Of a stretch of 64,000 nt of DNA, positions 1 to 11,583 are shown one piece after another. The DNA is from Ailanthus altissimus (Eukaryota; Streptophyta; Magnoliopsida; Sapindales; Simaroubaceae), in the NCBI GenBank assembly GCA_946807835.1, contig OX327694.1, positions 4,910,001-4,974,000 of the forward strand. Reading direction: 5' to 3'. Both the position numbers and the translations under genes were made by a program. The notes under the pieces are model-generated. The model searched no databases. It saw only the letters and a list, made by a program, of their open reading frames with translations, and had not been told where the DNA came from. Within the stretch, counting starts at the first letter, position 1; every line of letters starts with the position of its first letter.

Positions 1-59
1 CCCATAAAAAATGAGCCCAAGTGGGCTTTTGTTCCTAAACCGACATAGCATGGAAGAGC

Positions 60-230
60 TCAGGCACCTATCATATAAAGTCTTGAATCCTCTTATAAAA
101 AAGCTTAGGACCCTTTGCATAAGTCTTGAATCATCTTTGGAAGGGCTCTAGACCCTCGCACAAGGTCTTGAATTTCTTTTTGTAGAAGGGCTTAAGACCC
201 CCCGCACATGCTGGCAGGGGTCGTACATTA
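60..230. repeat. Degenerate 43-bp tandem repeat
   Basis: The word GTCTTGAAT or close variants recurs at 80, 123 and 165, each followed by a pyrimidine-rich stretch and a GGGCTnnGACCC-like block. This gives a period of about 42-43 bp over at least three units. Similar but less regular wording (CAAGACC, GGTCTCGAAT), partly in reverse sense, continues to about 350. No open reading frame accompanies it. It is either a minisatellite or the eroded edge of a larger repeat cut by the window start. Confidence 0.55.
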
Positions 231-369
231 CAGTCCAGCACAATATGACTCATTTTCCATCTCTACTTTCAAAAGATAAAATTCAAGACCTTATATAAAG
301 GGTCTCGAATCCTTCCATAAGTTAAAATTCAAAACCTTATGTACAAGGTCCTTAGCTCTACCATAAACT

Positions 370-785
370 ACTACCAAAGCTCTTCGTATGAAATCTTGAG
401 CTCTATAATAAGCAAGAGATTGCTAAAATCCTGTGTGTTTAGTCCCAAGCTTCATCGTAGGCAAGAGATTGCCAAAACCCTGTGGGTGGAGTCCTGAGCT
501 CCAATGTATACAAGAAATGACCAAATCATTGCATATGGAATCTCGAGCACCATTATATGCAAGAAATTACTAATGACCTACTTGTAGAGTCCCAAACTCC
601 ATCGTAAATGAAAAAGTTGTCAAAACTCTATACATGAAGTCTAGAGCTCCATTGCAAAGCATTATCTTAAGCAAAAAATATCCTGGGCATAATGTCGTGA
701 GCTCCACCACTAATTGGAATTATACCAAGTATGAAAACCTTACTCATAGAGTCCTGAACTTCAATGTAAGTAAGGATCATCCTTA
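370..785. repeat. Degenerate 49-bp tandem repeat
   Basis: The core GCAAGAGATTGC and variants begin at about 412, 461, 510, 559 and 610, followed by looser copies to about 780. The period is close to 49 bp. Each unit also carries a GAGCTCCAT-like block and an AGTC(C/T) block before the next core. Copies have diverged through many single-base changes, so the array is old. Nothing suggests coding. It lies next to the 43-bp repeat; both use GTC-TTGA and GAGCTC words, so they may share an origin. Confidence 0.6.
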
Positions 786-1169
786 AATGAAGAAGTCTTG
801 GCCAACTCATAAGCATGGATTATTTTAAAGATTAGCCCTCTAAAGATAGGGATTGCTTGGCATTCAAAACTAGGCCCTTGAGTTATAATAAGTGTGCACG
901 ATGTTAACAAACTCAATACTCACATCCCAAAATAGACCTAAAAATCCAAGGGTAAATATGCCAACCGAAGAACAATAATAACTTTTCTAGTATCAACAAG
1001 TTAATACTAAAAATTAAGCTACTTCTATTCTCCCGTAAATTTTAGGATAAACCCTAATCCTAAAAAATAAGCTATCTTTATTCTTAAAATTGAGAAAAAA
1101 AATCATGGAATTAATGAGATGAGTTATTATCCCTTAATCATAGAGTTAAACATAGGGATTATTTGTGAT
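786..1169. other. No recognisable feature
   Basis: AT-rich DNA without a supportable reading frame, RNA gene or repeat structure. It separates the minisatellite block from the 2.5-kb LTR-like repeat. Confidence 0.5.
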
Positions 1170-3722
1170 TGTTGATTATCCTAATGTGCATACATGTCAG
1201 ATTGTGTTCATCATTACAAAATATTCATCATATACATATTTATGTGCAACAGAAGTTCTAAAATCTAATTTCTTAAGTGATAAACATAATTAGTTTTTCA
1301 TGCTATCTCATAAATGAAACTACTAGAGTTTGTAGATAATTACCTTGGCAAACCTTTAGAATTTGTGTAACCAGAGTCTCCGCCTTGAAGTGAACTTATT
1401 ATGAATTCTAGCTCTCAACTTGATGGGCTTGAAAAGTTTAGAATGACAACTTAATTCTAGCAAGGGTTTACACACTTAAACTCTAAGTTTAACTCTTAAA
1501 CAAAAAGCTTAATACCTTAAGCTTATGACTACAACTACAAAGCTATAATTGTTTCTTGTTCAAGTTTAACAATTAAACAACAAATACATTCTCTTATAGA
1601 TTGTAGTAAATTTGGTCACTTAGAAAGAAAATTGAGAAATGAAAGTTCAACTCTTAAACAAATCCAACACTTGGAATTTTAGAACTTCTCTCTCATTCAA
1701 CTTTGTGTGGCCGTGTAACCTCTTCCAAATGAGTAAAATTTGCTCTTTTACATATTAATTCATTTCCTCCTAAATGAGACAACTATGGTCCCACAAGCAT
1801 GGTTTATAACTTGTCTATTTAGTTTTGCTTCATGAATTGTTTATATTAAAAAAATTGATAAAGTAAAACACATGAATTATTAGTTGAATGTGGCCGATTT
1901 TTGAAGCAAATAAAGAAGCCCCTTTCTTCTTTTGTTCAACACCAAATGGCTTAACCAATATCTCATGCCTATACTCAAATGTTTCTTTACTTGTGATAGA
2001 ATTATTTACATTAAACAATTCAAAGCAAAAGACATATGATGACTTAAAGTGTGTGTTTATCAAATCTAGTATCCAAGAGAAGAAACAATTTCTTCACTTG
2101 CTTGTTTAACACATTTTGGCCTTATCTCTTACATGCCCGTGCACTATTGTTTCATTTCTTTAATTTAATCATATTAAATCAATTAGAAACACATGCATTA
2201 TGTAATAAACAATAATTGTTTAATTTGATTAAAAAAAAATAATATCAAATATTATAATTATTATTTTATTCAATAAATAATTTAATGAATAAAATAATGA
2301 TCTTGCTTGTCCAACAAGTAAGGTCATTTTGATAATTTTTAAGTTAAATCATAATTCCCTTATAATGTGCCACGTGTCATCACCTTATTAGTCAATAACT
2401 ATTGTTAACTAATTGATGCACTTAACACTTAAGTCTTGACACGTGCACATCGTGAGGGATACTGAAGCAAATGTTCGATTTGCTGAAATTTACTGGATTA
2501 AACTATTCAATCCATTACACTGCCTCAGTGCACAATGAGTACACTTTACATTGTAAGACTCCCTAAGTCCACGCTCAATTTTTCAAATGAAACTATTCCG
2601 TGAGTCCAAAATCGATGCCCCATACACATATCACAGATATTACAAATTAGCGTAGTAGACAATGCAAATTGAGGTTATCACGTATACGTATGATTCTTCT
2701 CCCATTTATATCCTAAAGGAGTAGGAATATAGATAATCACTATTAAATTCCCACGCGCTCATCCATAAATTTATCTAGGCACGTATCTCGATAAATAATA
2801 TACATAAATACTTTTGCGATATTATTTAACCTTGTGAAAAACTCTTTTTTGGGTTTATTGCTTATAGTCATAAGTTTTTCTAAGATACAGTCTTAGAGCA
2901 TCTGGATATACAACTCACCTATGTGAGTTGACGGATCCCATATCTGTATACATCGGACTATATGAGCATTGAACCATACCCAACGACACATAACGGTTAG
3001 ACCACAAAATATCTCTAACATATATGGAACCAAAGTATGGTGGATCACTCACAAATCCACTATGGCACTTAGGTCTAAGGACCATATACACTACTCAACT
3101 CGAGAGGACCTGTCATTGACGGCTTCATGGGATGTCTATTGGGGTCCTCGTTGAGCCTGTTCGGTATTCAGTCTTCACTGAATACCCGTATGCCATACGA
3201 ACTTTCGATAAGCTTATGGTCAGTTAAGAACAACTATCTAGACCATTCAGATATGGATATACACTAATCTATAATAAAAAGTTTCACCAACAAACCCATA
3301 TTGGTAAATTAGATTAAAATATTGTGTTTGAGAATACATATGCATAATAACATTTCTTAGCCCATATTGTAACTCCTTATAACTATGTTATTACTTATGT
3401 ACTCTCGGGTCTAGGTATTGTTACAGACAAGGTCTTAACTCTTAAATTTTTGTTAATTTTTATAACCTACTAACTCTTAGTAGTGCTAACTATTAGCAAT
3501 TATAATTTTTAGTGTTGCTAATTTTTAGCGCTGGCCTAAACTCCTTTAGACCAGATTTTAGGCCAGATCTGAATTCCTTTAGATTATACAATAACTGTAG
3601 CATAACAAGCATGATACTATTTAATTAATGAAATTAACGATTTAATAATAAAGTACTGTATAAATATTATAAAATAAAATATTCATATAAAATAGGATGA
3701 CACGAAAGCACAAATTCTAACA
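1170..3722. mobile_element. 2.5-kb LTR-like repeat, copy 1
   Basis: This block matches 41716-44214 in the same orientation over essentially its whole length. Shared landmarks include GATTATCCTAATGTGCATAC at the left, a CAGTGCACAATGAGTACACTT block near the middle, CATGGGATGTCTATT and CAGTATTCAGTC-type blocks at 3128-3175, and GGATGACAC near the right end. The limits TGTTGATTATCC and CTAACA give the TG...CA ends expected of an LTR. No primer-binding site or polypurine tract adjoins it and no pol lies nearby, so a solo LTR is likely. The flanking pentamers (GTGAT and TTATT) do not match. No coding capacity is visible; short frames inside are noise. The family is not identified. Confidence 0.6.
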
Positions 3723-6700
3723 TTATTAACCTTAAATTATAAAACTAATAAAAAATTATGATCCCTCAAATTAAAAAATTATAAATCATAAAAATTAATT
3801 CAAATCAAATTAAATTATCTTCCTAAAAAAAAATCTATGACAAGGCCTATAAAAATGTAGCTCTACAACAAAAAAAAGATAGATTTTAAATCTCTATTCT
3901 CACACTTTTTTCTTACTTTTATCTTAAGATTTCTCGTATGATTGAATTGACTTAGGCATTGACTCATTGGCCAAATCATAATTGTTCTCTATTTTACAAC
4001 ATACAACTCCAGAGATCTACGTAAATATAACAATATTTGTCTCCTTTCTTTAAGAATATAAATTCAACTTATAATTCAGAATCACTCAAATTTTTGGATC
4101 AATAGATTAAAAAGATAAATAATAAAATAATTAATAAAATAGATAATGTAACAATAACTTACTAATCATATCATACTACTTCAAGTACTATGAGTAAGTT
4201 TGTATAATTTAATTTATACATATAATATTATTCTTATTAAATCTATTTTTATAAAAAAAATTAGAAACTTATTTTTAAATAAATGTAATCAAATTAAATC
4301 ACAAATTCCTTTTCTTCTCTTATCTCATTTGAGATATGATTCTTATATTGAAAGTATTATCATTTTTCTCATTATTTATACTTTGTAAACACTACTAGAA
4401 AATTTTCCTTTTACAATGACTATTTAGCCTAATTTTATAAACTCTAAAACCTAAAGTGAGAATTAGGTGTTATCAAGCTTTTTTTTAAAAAAAAATTTAA
4501 AATATCATAGATTTTGCATTTAATTAGTCATCCTTAAATTTATATTTTTCTAAATGCTACTTATTTTCTACATTAATCTCTCTTAAAAAGAAAATTATAT
4601 TTCTTGTTTTAATAGCAAAAGAGTTTATTTTTGCTTTATAATAATATAAAATTAACTTATATTTGAGTTTGTTTATAATATGAGAATTTTAAGTTTCTTA
4701 AATAATTTAGTCATAACTCTTTCACAAAGTTTTTATAGTAAATTTATTGTGGCATGAGGCTTTTTTTTTTATGATTAAAAAAAATAAACTAATCCACACC
4801 TCAAAAAACACCCACAAAAATAAATAATAAAAAAACAAAAATACATGCGGGCTTTGTTAAAAACTCAAGTTCTTGCTCTTTTTTCTCTCTATTTCATTTA
4901 TGAATGTTTTAAAGTAAATTTAGTTTTAATAATTTCAATTGAGTTTTAGTCATTTAAAAGTAGTAATAAACTATTTGTATACTGGTAGACATTGTCGAAT
5001 GTAATTTTAATAGTGCATTACTTTATTCGCATTGTAATTTTATTTTTATTTTTTTGTTATATACTATTTTTTTTATTAATAAGACTCGTGGTCTCTCTTC
5101 AATCCCATATAAAAGTGTATTTTTTTAAATTTTGTGGTATATAATTTTTTTGGTACTGTTAAGACATGTGATATAATATTAAATTTTTTTTAATTGTGCT
5201 GGAAATAAATTAGAAAAAAAAACTGATGAACTCATTAATTTCACTTATATGTTTTAAACACTTCTAATTTCGAAAATATTCAAAAACATCCCATTCGTCA
5301 ACTCTTCCTGTTGTTTTTACAAAGATAAAGACAAAATAATATTTAACTCTTAATGTGATGTGATGTTTATTTTTTAATTTTCATCTTCTATTTTTTTTAT
5401 AATTTTTTTTTATTTTTTTCTAATCACTTTTTCTTTTCTCCTCCTTCGTCTTTCTTTCTTTTTCTTTTTCTTCAACACAAATTTTTCTTTTTTTTCAGAA
5501 AATAAAATAAAATAGTATTTCTTTTTAAATCTCATTTTAAAAAATACTATCTCTTCATACAAAGTTGCATTTATTGAAATGAAATATTCCATCTTCTTCA
5601 CTTTCTTTTCTATTTTCCAATTTTTTATTTTGTTTCTTTATTTTTTCAAAAAAATAGAAAAAAGAAAATAAAAAAACACCAATGTGCCACTTCCTGAATT
5701 TTTTTCATTTCTTCTTCTTCTTACAAATTTCCACTTACCACAAATTTTCATTCATGCAAATTTTTTAAAATCAAATTCCTGCAAATCGAGAAAATTTTCC
5801 TATTTTTATTCTTCATCTTCTTCCTTTTTTTTTCTTCGCCTTAACATCACAACTATCAATTTGGTCAAGCCAAACTCTAAATATCTGCATGTTGTTCTTT
5901 CTAGCTTTTTAATCATCATCACAATCAAAACACACTTGCCCAATTAAGTGCCCTTAGAAACACATTTTGTGAGGACAAAATGCGCCAATAGTAAAAATAA
6001 TTGGCCTTTTTTTTCTGATCTTCTTCTTCCCATTTCTGGGGTTCTTTTTCTTCCCTTTTTTCTGAAAAATAAAATAAAGAAATTGCTGGATTTTGGTTGT
6101 TTAATTTTTGGGTCCATGACCATTTTTAGAAAAAAAAATGGATTTTATAATTTATATTTTTTTATTAAAAAAAAAAAAGAAAATCAAAAGTCAAGCAACT
6201 AACATCAGTGTTAGGGCCAAAATTATAACTTTAAAGAATTTCTTTTGTTAAAATAAATAAAAGAAATTAACGAACAAATCTTTTAAGTATTTTTAAAATT
6301 ATAAAAGTGTTTAAAGTACATAAGTCAAATTAAGGATCCACCAATTTTTTTAATAAATTATTGTTTACATTCTACTACCTTATTTAATTTTTTTTTTGGA
6401 AAAAAATCTCTAATTTTTCTAAGTATGATGATAAGTAAATTTGTGTGTGTCATATAGCCACAACCACTTCGTCCTCATGCTAACTATATGTCTTATGCTT
6501 CATCTTTTTTTATTTTTTAACATTGATATTATATCAAATATTTATTATACAACATATATATTTATTGAGATTATACATTATTTAGTATTTAAGTACACTC
6601 AAAATTATAATATATACATTTATTGAAATTATATATTACTTAGCACTTAACTACACTGAGACTAACACTACCTAAATAGAATGACTAATTACTCTCACAA

Positions 6701-6915
6701 AAAAAAAAATATATTTACAATACCTTAAGTTATTATACATTTATTAAGATTATACATCACTTAGCACTTAAGTATATTTGAATTTATATTTTCACAATAG
6801 AAGAATTAATTACCCTCACAAGAGAATGAAAATATTATAATACTTTAAACTACTGTCAAGGTTTGAACCAATTACTTTCACAGAAAAAGAAAATATTTAT
6901 AATATTTTAAACTAT
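3723..6915. other. AT-rich gene-free stretch
   Basis: About 3.2 kb of very AT-rich DNA with long homopolymer and polypyrimidine runs, for example the T/C-rich tract at about 5395-5480 and the T-rich tracts at 5690-5840 and 6000-6065. The reading frames here are low-complexity (Lys/Arg- or Phe/Leu-rich) and mirror those tracts. No gene, RNA or mobile-element hallmark could be supported. Confidence 0.5.
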
Positions 6916-7210
6916 TACCAAATGTTATGCCCTACATCGAATAAAAATAACATGCTAATTTTTTAGGTTAATGACAAGTGTCTAACTCATTATAAATGGT
7001 ATTTGAGTAGACTCAAAATTTTATTTATATATAGGTCTCAAAATCGCTTTAATGGAGATTACCACATTACTACGTGGAATGTGAATTTCCTATACTTTCA
7101 AAGAATAGGTAATAAGGATCAAGTAGACTCTAAAATATTATATCTTAAGGTCTAATAGAAATTATCGCATGTATAGTAGATTCTCTAATTCTAAAGAGAT
7201 AGACAATATG
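6916..7210. repeat. Diverged copy of the 395-bp dispersed repeat
   Basis: The order of words matches the tandem repeat at 9958-10420 and 21526-21900: an ATCGAATAAAAAT block, GCTAATTTTTTAGGTTAATG, a CAAGTGTCTAAC block, a GAGATTACCAC block, TACGTGGAATGTG and a GATAGGTAATA block. It is more degraded than the copies flanking the gypsy element. A weak further echo appears at about 7345-7400. The family is unnamed here. Confidence 0.55.
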
Positions 7211-8281
7211 AATTAAATTGGTTTATAAATTTAAACAAGATTGTGACAATGATATAATATAATTAAATATAAAAAAATATTAAATTTTACATCAAATAAA
7301 AATTAAATAAATTTTATATTTATATAAATAAATAAACAGTATTATTTATCATACTAATTTTTTAAATTAATAATAAACATTCAACTTATAATACAAGATT
7401 TATACCTCTAACCTTAACTGAGGAGGTGTACAAATTTTATAATCCGAGTAAAACAGCTAAATGCATAATTAATGGAAGAATCCGATAGTCAAACTTTTAA
7501 TAATTTCTTCACGACTTGAAAGCAATGAAAAGACGTAATCGAGAAAGTTTGACAATTGTATTTGAATTGTTTTCTTTTTTTTTTTTAGTTATTCAAATTT
7601 AAGAAATTTATGTCTTCATAAAGTTCAATGGTTGGTTGTAAAAGTAAAAAGAAAGAGAGAGATTGTTTTTTTCCTAGAATGAAGATTAAAAGGAAAAAAG
7701 AAAATTGCTATTGAATTTGATCATATGTGTCAATAAAATAACATTTATTTAATAAAAAGTAGTTACACGTGCAATGCACATAGCTTTTGACATTCGGACA
7801 AGGTTGGGGATGCTCTACTCGGGCTATTTCGCGTTATTGCAGAACGTATATTAAAAGGTACAAGGAAAAAAGAAGTGACAAGAAATGTTTTGAAAAATGA
7901 TGAGATAATGACCCAAAAAAAAAGGACGAGAATCTCGTTATATTTTGATGAATTATCGTCATAAGAAAATAACTAACGTAATAATAATTTAACTAAAAAA
8001 CATGAAAAAATAGTTAAAAAAATAACGAGATGGTGACCCAAACAAAAAAACATTTACAAAAAGATTATAAAAAAAACTTTTCACTTTTTGATGAAATTTT
8101 CACTATCATGATTCAAAAAAAATCAAGCCTACATTTAGTTTTATGTATTTGTTTTGTAGCCGTTGAAGTTTTAGTCCCTTTTTTTTATTTTGCTTAAAAT
8201 TAAAATATAATTAGAATATAAATGATAATAATTTTTTTCTATAAAAAATAATTTGAAAAAGCCTCAGACTTTTAGAGAATA
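7211..8281. other. No recognisable feature
   Basis: AT-rich DNA with stop codons in all frames. Nothing specific was seen. Confidence 0.45.
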
Positions 8282-9703
8282 GGCATGGCAAAATTCGAAT
8301 CTAGTTAAGTTTGAATTTTACTCGACCTTAGCTTAGATTTGAATTTACTTTTAATAATTTGTTTGGGTTTATTTGAATTTTTAAAAACTAAAGTCTGAGT
8401 TTGGGTTCAATCTGGTCGGGTTACTTGGATTACCCAGACTGAATTTTTAACCTGGGTTTAGAAAAAAAAATTATTTTGTATGATCACATAATTCTTGCAA
8501 AATTTTGGCATGGCCGTATAATGATCTTATTGTATCATTATCAAGTCTATTAGGACTAACAAGTATACATCTGATGTAAAGTTGCAACTGAATGTGTCTA
8601 TGTCAATTATACAATACGTGGTGGCTGTTAAGATATGTGTAGGGTTTGTAAAATGAACCACAAATTTACTAAAACCTACTCTTATTAGGAAGTATTTATT
8701 AAATTTTAAAGATAATTTAGAATAAGTTTAGTACATAAAGTTAATGAAATATTCACAAATACTTGTTAGAGTATATGCAAATATCTATATTTTTTTATTT
8801 TTCTTAAAAGAATACCAAATGATATTATTTTCGTTGTAACTCTAAATGAAAAAATTGAAAGAAAAATTTTAATCTCTTTTTTAATTATCAATTCGTACTC
8901 TCACTTATTATACAAATGTCATTTCGTGATTTTGTCATATTTGATTCTCTATTCTTAAATGGCTATTGGCTCATACTCGCCAAATATTTCTTTGATTTTC
9001 AAATGATATATTTCGATCTCTCTTTAATCTTCATCTCACTTACATTACATTATATTGCTTAAATAAATAATATGAATATTTTAAGAGATATAGGCTAATT
9101 TTTATTTATTTTGTTTATTTTTTTCATATGATAGAGATTGATAATCATTTTATTTAGCATATTTTTAATTATTTTCTCCACATGATAGAGATTTATAGCT
9201 ATTTTATTTTACTTTTTTTACTCATTTTAATATTTAACTTATTATTGACTTGTAAATTGGCCTATCTTAAAATTATAATATGTCAATATAAATTAATTTG
9301 TAAGACGTATTTTAAAATCTTTAATTAAGTCTAAGAAAAACTATTTGTGTTAATTATTTATGAGTTGCTTTTATTAATTTTAACTTAAAAATGAGTTTAA
9401 CTTTGATAAGAAATTTTTTATTGAATTTAAATTTGTGATATGATTTTAAATACTTTATTTTATTAATTTTTTTATAATTAATATTATGATTTTATATTTT
9501 GTATTATATTAACTTATAACAGCTTAAAATCAGTGGATAATTTATTGTGGGTTTAATAAAAAATACATATCTACTAAAACAGATTTGATAATAAAATTTA
9601 AAACCCGCAACAAGTTTAAAAAAATAATATTTCATTTTTAAAGCAGATATAGATATAAATTTAGGGGTATTCGTACCAAACCTGATCTACGGCCATCCTT
9701 ATC
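8282..9703. mobile_element. Possible remnant of a small DNA transposon
   Basis: The left edge TAGGCATGGCAAAATTCGAA resembles the TAGGGGTGGCAAA-type ends common in plant hAT-like non-autonomous elements. About 1.4 kb to the right, GGCCATCCTTA could be the inverted partner. Between them are GGGTTTGGGTT-like and AACCTGGGTTT blocks of the kind such elements carry internally. No convincing 8-bp target duplication flanks the pair and no transposase remnant is readable, so the call is tentative. Confidence 0.2.
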
Positions 9704-9957
9704 AATAAGTATTACAAGTAATTAGTTAATGAAGAATAGTAATATGTTTAGGAGTTCAAGTTTAAAGTGAAAAATAAAAATAAAAAGAAAAAAATTGAAT
9801 GGATGAGAGAGCACTAGGACATTGGAATCTTCATCAACAAATACGTATAAGTTTCTTATTATTATATCCTCAAGATGAGAAGAAGAAAAGTAGAGATAAC
9901 ACAAATCGTGTACAAAATGAGAGAAATAGTATCGACGGTTATGGATAGTGGTGCTAT
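9704..9957. other. No recognisable feature
   Basis: A short AT-rich spacer before the 395-bp repeats. The minus-strand frame across it (80 codons) has no recognisable motif. Confidence 0.4.
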
Positions 9958-10420
9958 GTGTCATATTTTATATCGAATAAAAATTGGATAGATCTTGGGT
10001 ATATATGGTAGGTATGTAATATTACCTAACACACTAATCTTTTAGGTCAATAGTAAGTGTTCGACCCGTGACAAGTGATATAAGAGTAGACCCAATTCTC
10101 ATTTGTATGTGAGCCCCTAAAATGCTCCAATGAAGATTGTCACGTAGGGTGTGGGTCCTCTATCATTCTAGGGGGATGGACAACACGAGTCAAGTGGGCA
10201 TTAAATATTATATATCTTGAGCCTTAATAGAAATTTTCATGTAAGTAGTCGGTCCCCTAGCCCTAGCCTTAGAGGATGGGCAAAACGGGTCAGGTTGGCC
10301 CTTGAGTTTAGGTTAACCATGACGAGTGCATCATATAATTGAGTGAAGGAGAATGTCACATTCAACATTGAATAAAATTTGGATGGATCTTGGGTATATA
10401 TGGGGGATAGGCAGCATTAC
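9958..10420. repeat. 395-bp tandem repeat, left of gypsy insertion
   Basis: One full unit and the start of a second. GATCTTGGGTATATATGG occurs at 9991 and again at 10386, giving a period of about 395 bp. Recognisable blocks are CTAATCTTTTAGGTCAATAG, TTCGACCCGTGACAAGTG, GATTGTCACGTAGGGTGTG and GGATGGACAACACGAGTCAA. The second unit is cut at 10420 by the gypsy LTR and resumes at 21526, so the array predates the element. No protein is encoded. Confidence 0.75.
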
Positions 10421-11583
10421 TGCTATAACTTAAATATATTATTACCCAAGTGTAGGTTGTCTTAATTATAATATTTACTCGTGAATTTGAGTGTTGTATT
10501 CACAGAGAGTAATCACCAAGAGCAAAGGTTATTTGCCATTGTTCAAGAATAACGAAGCATTGTACCTAAAGATGGAGAATATTGGTTGATTTTAAAAGAA
10601 AAGATTACCAAGTGTAAATTAAGAAATTAATTTATAAAAACACTAAGGCATTAGAGAGCCATACTTACTTTGGTTGTAGTAGAGTTCCTTTGATCTTTTT
10701 ACTTACTTAAAAAATAATTTCAATTGATGAAAAGCATCATTTGTTAAACTATGTTGTTGATATGTAAAAGATCTTTCCAAGCATTCTCTATGCCTTTAGT
10801 CTACAAAGAATCAATACTTCAAACAAACCAAAACCACTTTAAAAAATGATAAATTAAATCATTTGAACACAAATATGAAATACAAGAGTAGGATTAAAGT
10901 GACAAAACTATACCTCAATTAAGTGTTTCACTCTTAGCCTTAGCTAAGAGTTTAGAACAACATAACTTAAGAAAATAGAATAAAATAAAAAATGAACTAA
11001 AGATTATAAAATGATAGAATATATCTCCCTCCTTTCAACCGAAGGTATCCTTAAATAAGCAAATTTATAGGCACTATTCACATGTGACCAAATCTTTAAC
11101 GTTTTTTACTACTAAACTTTCCACCAAATTTGTAATGCTCTTTTGACTGGGAAGTTGGCTGAATTGGACTTTTTATCAACTAACAATTTATAGATAATGA
11201 ATTATCTTTCTGTGGCTTCTATAATTATACCAATTAGATTCGCTTTTGTGAGATACGATTCAAATATGAAAGCCTGCTCGGACTGGGCCTGCACTGAGAT
11301 GGGTCCTCTTTAAAGTCACTTTTTGCCCTTAAAACATTTGAATTACAAACTGAAATTCAATTTTATTGTACATGAAATTATCTCTCTACAAGTTCAAGAA
11401 TTACTTCAATTGAATTTTTTGATAGAAAGTTATATCCAATTTACCGAACCTATATTAAAATAGCTAGAAGCTTAATTAGGTACAATACTGAAAACATGCT
11501 CAAGTTAGGGAGATTAATAACACTAATGGTGTAAAATGATGTTAAAAAATCTTTACTAAATGTATAATTTGAAGTGTTCATCA
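10421..11583 (-). repeat. 3' LTR of the Athila-like element
   Basis: 1163 bp, homologous to 20356-21525. It is bordered internally by a G-run polypurine tract on the minus strand (plus-strand TACCCCCCAACT at 11584-11595), which identifies it as the 3' LTR. The two LTRs differ at many sites by eye, so the insertion is not recent. Confidence 0.88.

Noticed and set aside
1..785. CRISPR-like array because of regular 43- and 49-bp spacing
   Set aside because: Repeats are degenerate and spacers are not unique; the context is a plant nuclear genome.
5410..5601. 63-codon minus-strand frame rich in Lys and Arg
   Set aside because: It is the translation of a T/C-rich tract; low complexity, no start context, no homology that I recognise.
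5684..6202. Two adjacent plus-strand frames of 87 and 84 codons
   Set aside because: Phe/Leu/Ser-rich readings of T-rich DNA with homopolymers; no domain, splice pattern or conserved block.
9722..9964. 80-codon minus-strand frame
   Set aside because: Low-complexity Phe/Leu ending and no motif; lies between a possible DNA transposon remnant and a repeat.
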